Part shown: in pieces, positions 14,824-19,716 of the stretch
Layout: each line of letters opens with the position of its first letter
How positions within the stretch are numbered: the first letter of the stretch is position 1
NCBI GenBank assembly: GCA_023442755.1
Contig: JAEZXS010000321.1
Location: 1 to 19,716, forward strand
Origin: Pseudomonadota bacterium
Lineage (GTDB): Bacteria > Desulfobacterota > Syntrophobacteria > Syntrophobacterales > Syntrophobacteraceae
Length of the DNA: 19,716 nucleotides
Reading direction: 5' to 3'
Notes under the pieces: generated by a model
Seen by the model: only the letters and a program-made list of their open reading frames with translations
Told to the model about the DNA's origin: nothing
The model's database searches: none
Position numbers and translations under genes: made by a program

Positions 14824-15588
14824 ATGAGAGTGAAATTTCTGGGGGTGGGCGAAGCATTCGATGAGAATCTTTCCAATACCTCCATCTGGATCAGGGCCGG
14901 CGAAGGGGTGGGCCGCAGTTCCATCCTGCTCGACTGCGGGTTTTCCGCACCGCCCCCATTCTGGCGCGCAAGTCCCGGGCCCGACGACCTGGATGCGCTC
15001 TGGATATCGCACTTCCACGCGGACCATTACTTCGGGGTCCCCGCGCTTCTGACGCGCTTCTGGGAATCGAAGCGGAAAAAGCCTTTGCTCATAATCGGCC
15101 AGGAGGGTGTGGAAGACAGGGTCACCCAAATGATGGCCCTTGCCTATTCCTCGATACTGGCAAAACTCGGTTTCGACCTGGAATTTAAGATCATCGAGCC
15201 GGGAGAGGCGATCGAGGCGGCGGGCATGACCTGGCGCACCTCAGTCAACGGACATCCCCAGCGCGACCTTGCCCTGCGTATCGAGAAGGACGGAAAATCC
15301 CTCTTCTACAGTGGGGACGGCCTTCCGACCGAGGATACGCTCCTGCTTGCACGGGGGGCCGATCTGGTGATCCACGAGGCTTTTCTGCTCGACCGGGACA
15401 TTCCCGGCCACGGCAACATCGTCCGCTGCATCGAATTCGCGCGCGAGGCGAACGCGCGCTCGCTTGCGCTGGTGCACGTCCAGCGGGGAGAGCGCCGCGA
15501 ACGGCGCCGGGAAATCATCGAGGTCATTGGAAGGGAAGAGGGCGTGCGCGTCTTCATGCCCGAACCGGGCGAGCAGATCGACCTGTAG
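14824..15588 (+). CDS. RNase Z-like MBL-fold metallo-hydrolase
   Basis: I start at ATG 14824, which has GGAGG five bases upstream; ATGs at 14803 and 14809 lack this. The 254-residue protein shows the metallo-beta-lactamase set: HFHADH at 63-68 (His63, His65, Asp67, His68), His144 in VNGHPQ, Asp165 in YSGDG and His218 in LVHVQRGE, which together can hold two zinc ions. The order and the SGD motif fit the RNase Z/ElaC side of the fold. It lacks the long flexible tRNA-binding arm of true RNase Z, so a small-molecule or phosphodiester substrate is equally possible. It is cytoplasmic, with no signal peptide. It converges with the AmpG-like gene, 15 bases between the stops, and is separated from the upstream gene by a terminator, so it is its own unit. 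Confidence 0.85.
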   Translation: MRVKFLGVGEAFDENLSNTSIWIRAGEGVGRSSILLDCGFSAPPPFWRASPGPDDLDALWISHFHADHYFGVPALLTRFWESKRKKPLLIIGQEGVEDRVTQMMALAYSSILAKLGFDLEFKIIEPGEAIEAAGMTWRTSVNGHPQRDLALRIEKDGKSLFYSGDGLPTEDTLLLARGADLVIHEAFLLDRDIPGHGNIVRCIEFAREANARSLALVHVQRGERRERRREIIEVIGREEGVRVFMPEPGEQIDL

Positions 15589-15603
15589 TCCGGCGGGCCG
15601 AAT

Positions 15604-16863
15604 CTACCTTTGCGCTTCGCTCAGGGCCGCCGCCTTCTTGCCGTTCCAGGGCGCAAACCGGGTGAGGAGCGCCAGACCCGGCACCGCGCCGAGCACGCTG
15701 ACTGCGAAAAAGACGGCCCACCCGAAGTATTGGACCATCAGCCCGGTCGGAACGCCCGCTATAATCCGCGAGACCGCCATGAAGCTCGTCAGCAGCGCGT
15801 ACTGGGTCGCCGTGAAGCGCTTGTCGCACAGGCTCATCATGAACGCGATGAATGCCGCGTTTCCCATCCCGCCCGACAGGTTTTCGATCCCGACCGCGGC
15901 AATCATCGCCGGGTAGCTCTTCCCGATCAGCGCGACCCCCGTAAAGGTCAGGTTGGAAAGGGACTGCAGGAAACCGAATACCCAGAGAGACCGGTTTATC
16001 CCGATGCGCGCAACGATGCCCCCGCCCACCAGGGTTCCCAGGATCGTGCTCAATAGCCCGAACACCTTGTTGACGGTGCCCACGTCCGTCCGGGAAAATC
16101 CGATGTCGAGCAGGAACGGAGTGGTCATCGCCATCGCAATGGCGTCCCCGAGCTTGTAGACCATGATGAAGATCAGCATCTCCACTGCCCCGGAACGCCT
16201 GAAATAGGCGGCCAGGGGCCCCCATACGGCATCTTTGAGGCTCTTCGGCGGCTCCACCCGGATTTCAGGCTCGGGAGCCGCAAAGGTGAAGACGGCGCTC
16301 AGAAGCATAATGCCGGCAATGAGCATGTAGACCGAACGCCAGGGGATGTAGTCGGAGAGGATCAGGGCGAAGGCCCCGGATACGAGCATGGCGATGCGGT
16401 AGCCGATCACCCCTGTGGCGGCGCCCGGTCCCAGCTCTTTTTCGCGCAAAACATCCGCGCGGTATGCGTCGATGGCGATATCCTGGCTTGCGCTCAAAAA
16501 CGCGGTAAACAGGGCGCAGAAGGCCACCAGGAAGGGAAAGGAAGCGGGTTTGGAATAGCCCATGCACAGGATGGCGGCAACCAGCAGGACTTGCATCGCC
16601 AGGATCCAGCCGCGCCTGCGGCCGAGCCATGGCGGGCAGAACCGGTCCATCACGGGCGCCCAGAGAACCTTTACCGCATAGGGCAGGCCGACGAGGGAGA
16701 AAAGCCCTATGACGCTCAGATCCACTTTTTCGGTCATGAGCCACGCCTGGAGTGTGGCGCCGGTCAGCGCAAGAGGAAGACCGGAGGAAAAACCCAGGCC
16801 GAGAAGGCTCAGGACGCGCCTGTTGCCATATATTTTGAGCCAGTTGCTCATCTTTCGACTCAT
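15604..16863 (-). CDS. ampG: AmpG-like muropeptide permease (MFS transporter)
   Basis: About 419 residues from ATG 16863 (ATG 16851 is the alternative; neither has a strong ribosome binding site). Twelve hydrophobic segments are expected. The N-terminus, WLKIYGNRRVLSLLGLGFSS, and the motifs GLPLALTGATLQAWL, GRRRGW and SQDIAIDAYRADVL are typical of AmpG, the inner-membrane permease that brings GlcNAc-anhydro-muropeptides back into the cytoplasm for cell-wall recycling and, in some species, beta-lactamase induction. The length is on the short side of AmpG proteins but in range. No amidase, beta-lactamase or other recycling gene is adjacent. It is divergent from the KamA-family gene and converges with the metallo-hydrolase gene. 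A generic MFS relative cannot be excluded. Confidence 0.8.
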   Translation of the reverse strand: MSRKMSNWLKIYGNRRVLSLLGLGFSSGLPLALTGATLQAWLMTEKVDLSVIGLFSLVGLPYAVKVLWAPVMDRFCPPWLGRRRGWILAMQVLLVAAILCMGYSKPASFPFLVAFCALFTAFLSASQDIAIDAYRADVLREKELGPGAATGVIGYRIAMLVSGAFALILSDYIPWRSVYMLIAGIMLLSAVFTFAAPEPEIRVEPPKSLKDAVWGPLAAYFRRSGAVEMLIFIMVYKLGDAIAMAMTTPFLLDIGFSRTDVGTVNKVFGLLSTILGTLVGGGIVARIGINRSLWVFGFLQSLSNLTFTGVALIGKSYPAMIAAVGIENLSGGMGNAAFIAFMMSLCDKRFTATQYALLTSFMAVSRIIAGVPTGLMVQYFGWAVFFAVSVLGAVPGLALLTRFAPWNGKKAAALSEAQR

Positions 16864-17100
16864 TTCGATGGGATTTCGGGTTCTGGACCGAACCAGGTCA
16901 TGCACTGTAGCTGATATGCCCGGCAGGGACAATGGAATTTAATCGGGGCTACACTCATCGCGAGAGATGCCAAAACCATGATCAATCTTCCTCGAAGAAG
17001 CCGGCATCACTCTTCTTGCCCGGATTCGCAGGCGTGTGTACTATACCTGCGCTACGGACCCTGTCCGATTCAACCATAAAGAAGGAATTGCAGACCGATA

Positions 17101-18159
17101 ATGCCGGCATTCGGTGAATTCGCCAAAAAATGGAACCTCGATACGGCCCTCCTGGGGCCGGTGGACAATGCGTACCCCTTCAAACTCAGTGCGTGTATGG
17201 AGAGCCTGATCGGGCAGAAGGGGGACGCGATATGGAAACAGTTCGTTCCGGATGCCGATGAACTGGCGGACGATTCCGGCCTCGACGACCCCCTGTCGGA
17301 GGAAAGCCTCTCGCCCGTACCGAATCTTGTCCACCGCTATCCCAACCGGGTGCTCTGGCTCGTGCACGACCGGTGCGCCGTCCATTGCCGCTTCTGCACC
17401 CGCAAGCGCAGGTGGCGTGCCGGGTGCTCCTCCGCCGCCGGCGGAGACCTCGGGCCGGCTTTGGACTACATACGCCGCAATCCCCAGATTCGTGACGTTC
17501 TTCTCTCGGGGGGCGATCCCCTGCTGCTCCCCATGGAGCGGCTCCGGGAAATCCTGCAAAAGCTTCGCGAAATCGAGCACGTCGACATCGTCAGAATAGG
17601 AAGCCGCGTTCCGGGAGCGCTTCCCCGGAAGATCACCCCGGAACTGGCCGGGATGCTCGGCAGGTTCCACCCGATATACCTCAACCTGCACTTCAACCAC
17701 CCCGCGGAATTGACGGCAGAAGCCCGGGAAGCCTGCTCGCTGCTGGCAAACGCCGGAATCCCGCTCGGCAGCCAGACCGTATTGCTGCGGGGAGTAAACG
17801 ACAGCGAGGCGGTGCTCGGGACGCTCTTTCATGGCCTGCTCGCCATGCGGGTCAGGCCCTACTACCTCATGCAGATGGATCTCACCAGGAGCACCGCGCA
17901 TTTCCGCACTCCCGTGGGCACGGGACTCCGCATCCTGAAGCACCTGAGAAACAGGATATCGGGACTTGCCATGCCGCATTTCGTCATAGACCTTCCCGGC
18001 GGAAACGGCAAGGTGGCGCTCGTCCCGCAAGTGGTGAGGAGAATCGGCGATGGGGAACTGGTCGTTGAAAACTACCTGGGAAAGCGGTGCACATATCCGT
18101 TGCTGGACGGAGAGGAAACCGAACTGCGGAGGTTCCTGCAGCGGGGAGAGAACGGATAA
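17101..18159 (+). CDS. KamA-family radical SAM aminomutase (lysine 2,3-aminomutase / EpmB type)
   Basis: 352 residues from ATG 17101; GAAGGAA lies rather far upstream (about 13 bases), so the start is probable rather than certain. The radical SAM cluster motif CxxxCxxC is seen as CAVHCRFCTRKR (Cys92, 96, 99), followed by the SAM glycine motif LLSGGDPL. The PLP lysine of the family is present as Lys304 in DLPGGNGK. The family moves the alpha-amino group of lysine to the beta position, either on free lysine (KamA) or before attachment to elongation factor P (EpmB). The length is close to E. coli EpmB and shorter than clostridial KamA. Neither efp nor epmA lies nearby, nor beta-lysine acetyltransferase (ablB), so the substrate stays open. 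The enzyme is cytoplasmic. Confidence 0.85.
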   Translation: MPAFGEFAKKWNLDTALLGPVDNAYPFKLSACMESLIGQKGDAIWKQFVPDADELADDSGLDDPLSEESLSPVPNLVHRYPNRVLWLVHDRCAVHCRFCTRKRRWRAGCSSAAGGDLGPALDYIRRNPQIRDVLLSGGDPLLLPMERLREILQKLREIEHVDIVRIGSRVPGALPRKITPELAGMLGRFHPIYLNLHFNHPAELTAEAREACSLLANAGIPLGSQTVLLRGVNDSEAVLGTLFHGLLAMRVRPYYLMQMDLTRSTAHFRTPVGTGLRILKHLRNRISGLAMPHFVIDLPGGNGKVALVPQVVRRIGDGELVVENYLGKRCTYPLLDGEETELRRFLQRGENG

Positions 18160-18185
18160 CGATTATTAGGTAGGAGGGTTTGCCC

Positions 18186-18214
18186 TTGTCAAAACGGGAA
18201 CCGTAGGATAAAAC
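18186..18214 (+). promoter_or_regulatory. Possible sigma-70 promoter for the C39-like peptidase gene
   Basis: TTGTCA (18186-18191) matches the -35 consensus at five of six bases; TAAAAC (18209-18214), 17 bp further, is a weak -10. If correct, the transcript would start within or after the left arm of the hairpin at 18213, which would prevent that hairpin from forming, so promoter and hairpin are competing readings. Confidence 0.25.
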
Positions 18215-18252
18215 CTTTTCCTAAAAATACCCGCATTTACATTGGAAAAGGT
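18213..18252 (+). promoter_or_regulatory. Hairpin burying the ribosome binding site of the C39-like peptidase gene
   Basis: ACCTTTTCC (18213-18221) is a perfect inverted copy of GGAAAAGGT (18244-18252), with a 22-base AU-rich loop between. The only Shine-Dalgarno sequence of the gene, AAGG at 18248-18251, six bases before ATG 18258, lies entirely in the right arm. Folding would block translation, so control by temperature, ligand or a trans-acting factor is possible. Confidence 0.5.
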
Positions 18253-18257
18253 CGAAG

Positions 18258-19151
18258 ATGAGAAGAATTACCATCCTGGTTCTGGTTATGGCCGCATGTC
18301 TGCCGATTTTAGCTTACGGCGCCCCTTTTACGGAGCGGCTCAATACAATCCCCGATCTCATTCAAACCGACCCCCGCGCGGGTTTCCCGTACGGAGGAGT
18401 TCACTATTGCGGTCCCTGCGCGATCACCAATTCGCTCGTATGGCTGGGCGAAAACGGGTACGAACGCCTCCTGCCGAGTGAGGGAAGCGGGCTGCAGATG
18501 CAGTCCAGTCTGGCCACCATCCTCGCTTCCAAAAAATACATGGACACCACCTACGAATGGGGCACCTCCCCTGCGAGCGTCCTGAACGGGATTGCGAAAT
18601 ATCTGCGCGACTGTGGATATGAATACAAGCAGCTCGCGTACCAGGGCTGGCGGAAGGTTTCCGGCAAGTATAACACCGGTGTCGGGGTTCCCGAACTGGA
18701 CTGGGTCAAATCGGGATTGCACGGCGATTCCGCAGTGTGGCTCAACGTCGGCTGGTACAAGTTTTCTCGCGTCCGGAACGAATATCGCAGAGTAGGGGGC
18801 CATTGGGTCACCCTGGCGGGCTTCGGAGCAGATGAAAGCGGGAAGGAAGACCCCAACATTCTTATCATCCACGATCCGGGCGTGACGCCGGGATGCAGCA
18901 TATCCAACAGCTATGTCCGGATGGTAAAGATACAGAACGGGACGATATCCGGTGCGGAAGGCAAGGTGTACAACGCCGCCGGCTTTTACCGGATGGCGGG
19001 GATGAGGATGAACGGCAATGTAGAGGCCATCATGGACGGAGCTATCCGGCTGGAGATGAGAAAGCCCGATTCCGTGCAACCGGTCATGACGAAGCTGCCG
19101 GGCAATTCCCGTGATGCCGGCAGGGAAACCACGGCTTCGATGGGTAACTAA
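18258..19151 (+). CDS. Exported C39-like (papain-fold) cysteine peptidase
   Basis: 297 residues from ATG 18258, with AAGG six bases upstream. Residues 1-22 form a signal peptide (ITILVLVMAACLPILAYG, cleavage near AYGA). A papain-like triad is visible: Cys51 in YCGPCAITNSLVWL, His182 in GGHWVTLAGFG and Asp206 in ILIIHDPG. The pattern resembles secreted C39-family domains, but there is no ABC transporter attached, so this is not a bacteriocin exporter. It should act in the periplasm or outside the cell; the substrate is unknown. The last 50 residues (after about 245) are polar and look disordered. It probably forms its own unit: a 98-bp gap from the KamA-family gene and a likely terminator downstream. 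Its translation may be gated by the leader hairpin. Confidence 0.75.
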   Translation: MRRITILVLVMAACLPILAYGAPFTERLNTIPDLIQTDPRAGFPYGGVHYCGPCAITNSLVWLGENGYERLLPSEGSGLQMQSSLATILASKKYMDTTYEWGTSPASVLNGIAKYLRDCGYEYKQLAYQGWRKVSGKYNTGVGVPELDWVKSGLHGDSAVWLNVGWYKFSRVRNEYRRVGGHWVTLAGFGADESGKEDPNILIIHDPGVTPGCSISNSYVRMVKIQNGTISGAEGKVYNAAGFYRMAGMRMNGNVEAIMDGAIRLEMRKPDSVQPVMTKLPGNSRDAGRETTASMGN

Positions 19152-19220
19152 CATCCGATGTTCAAGGGCTTCCGGCTCCGGAGTAAGCCAACTGCTATTA
19201 ATTTAGCACCGCTTCGACAT

Positions 19221-19273
19221 CGGCCGGCCTGAATGACCAATCAGCCCGCCGGCCGCTCCCACGGGAATTTTTT
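19221..19273 (+). terminator. Probable terminator after the C39-like peptidase gene
   Basis: CGGCCGGC (19221-19228) and GCCGGCCG (19248-19255) form an 8-bp GC-only stem, extended inward by CTGA/TCAG. A run of six T follows at 19268-19273, about 12 bases after the stem, which is further than ideal. It lies 70 bases after the peptidase stop codon. Confidence 0.45.
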
Positions 19274-19442
19274 CCTTCCAGGACGATGATCCTTGTCCAG
19301 CTTCATCACTTTGAATCATGAAATGGTATCTCGCACTTCCGACATTATCTTCTTGTCTTCCGGGGAAAGGAACGCGATGATTCGACGCTTCCGGTTCGTA
19401 CGATCGAATGGCAAGAGAATCCATTTCCGGACGAGATGAAGC

Positions 19443-19716
19443 TTGAAACGACAGATCGCTCCCTTTTCAAAAGTGTCTTCCATCGGATGGATGCTTCTCA
19501 GCGCCCTGTGTTTTGCGTCGATGGGAGCGCTCTCCCATGACGCTGCAGCCTGTTCCGACTGGCTGGGGGTCGTATTCGCGCGGGCGTTCACCAATTTTCT
19601 CTTCGTTGCCGGTCTTGCCCTCGTCACCTCGAAGCCTCTCGTCGTCTTCTCGGCGCCCAAGCACCTGTGGATTCGGAGCATCACCGGGACCTGCTCCATG
19701 CTCGGCACCTTTTACG
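19443..19716 (+). CDS. EamA/DMT-family transporter, N-terminal part (cut by the right edge)
   Basis: The open frame runs from TTG 19443 to the edge, 91 codons in view; GTG 19473 is another possible start. The visible part shows the first two helices of an EamA (drug/metabolite transporter) protein: WMLLSALCFASMGALSHDAA, then WLGVVFARAFTNFLFVAGLAL, followed by the polar link with RSITGTCSMLGTFY that begins the third helix. Members of this superfamily export amino acids, nucleotides or other metabolites across the inner membrane. In the same frame, an ATG at 19377 with AAAGGA upstream opens a 20-codon stretch ended by TGA at 19437, just before the TTG, so either the gene starts at a rare codon with coupling to a leader peptide, or its 5' end is broken. 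The substrate is unknown. Confidence 0.7.
   Translation, partial: MKRQIAPFSKVSSIGWMLLSALCFASMGALSHDAAACSDWLGVVFARAFTNFLFVAGLALVTSKPLVVFSAPKHLWIRSITGTCSMLGTFY

Noticed and set aside
15554..16744. Long open frames in other phases across the AmpG-like gene
   Set aside because: They are GC-rich shadows. The called frame has twelve hydrophobic segments and AmpG motifs.
17041..18030. Open frame of 329 codons on the minus strand
   Set aside because: It is antisense to the KamA-family gene, which carries CxxxCxxC and the PLP lysine motif; the antisense translation shows no signature.

Overview
The window looks like a chromosomal segment of a Gram-negative, moderately GC-rich bacterium, most likely from the former Deltaproteobacteria (Desulfobacterota). 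This is inferred from sigma-54 promoters with an NtrC-type activator, an AmpG-like muropeptide permease, a DUF4118/PAS/GAF hybrid histidine kinase, a KamA-type radical SAM protein, a YkgJ-type cysteine-cluster protein and secreted proteins of no known family. No rRNA, tRNA, transposase, integrase or CRISPR array was found. The species cannot be named from the sequence.

Left part (1-4996). A large exported protein with a von Willebrand A domain runs off the left edge on the minus strand. Behind the VWA domain it carries a tandem array of about 86-residue repeats, the last copies almost identical in DNA. Divergent from it is a two-gene unit: a YkgJ-family protein and a small exported Lys/Gln-rich protein. 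A glycosyltransferase of family 2 follows on the minus strand.

Middle part (4997-10030). A 1123-residue membrane histidine kinase (DUF4118, PAS, GAF, PAS, PAS, GAF, HisKA, HATPase) has no receiver gene beside it. Two adjoining minus-strand genes encode small membrane proteins, one with a zinc ribbon. A further four-helix membrane protein lies beyond two palindromes in the divergent spacer.

Regulatory centre (10031-14620). This is the most notable part. A short, soluble NarL-type histidine kinase homologue keeps the H-box but lacks recognisable ATP-binding motifs. Divergent from it is a sigma-54 activator with intact AAA+ motifs (including GAFTGA) but a receiver-like N-terminus without the phospho-acceptor aspartate. 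The activator gene has a near-consensus -24/-12 promoter, and so does the next gene, which encodes a 437-residue exported cysteine-rich protein with strongly biased codons, a long structured leader and a strong terminator. I infer a self-contained circuit: non-canonical kinase, non-canonical activator, sigma-54 RNA polymerase, abundant surface or secreted protein.

Right part (14620-19716). An RNase Z-like metallo-hydrolase, an AmpG-like transporter, a lysine 2,3-aminomutase-family protein, an exported C39-like cysteine peptidase whose ribosome binding site lies inside a perfect 9-bp stem, and the beginning of an EamA-type transporter cut by the right edge. These genes look like independent units.
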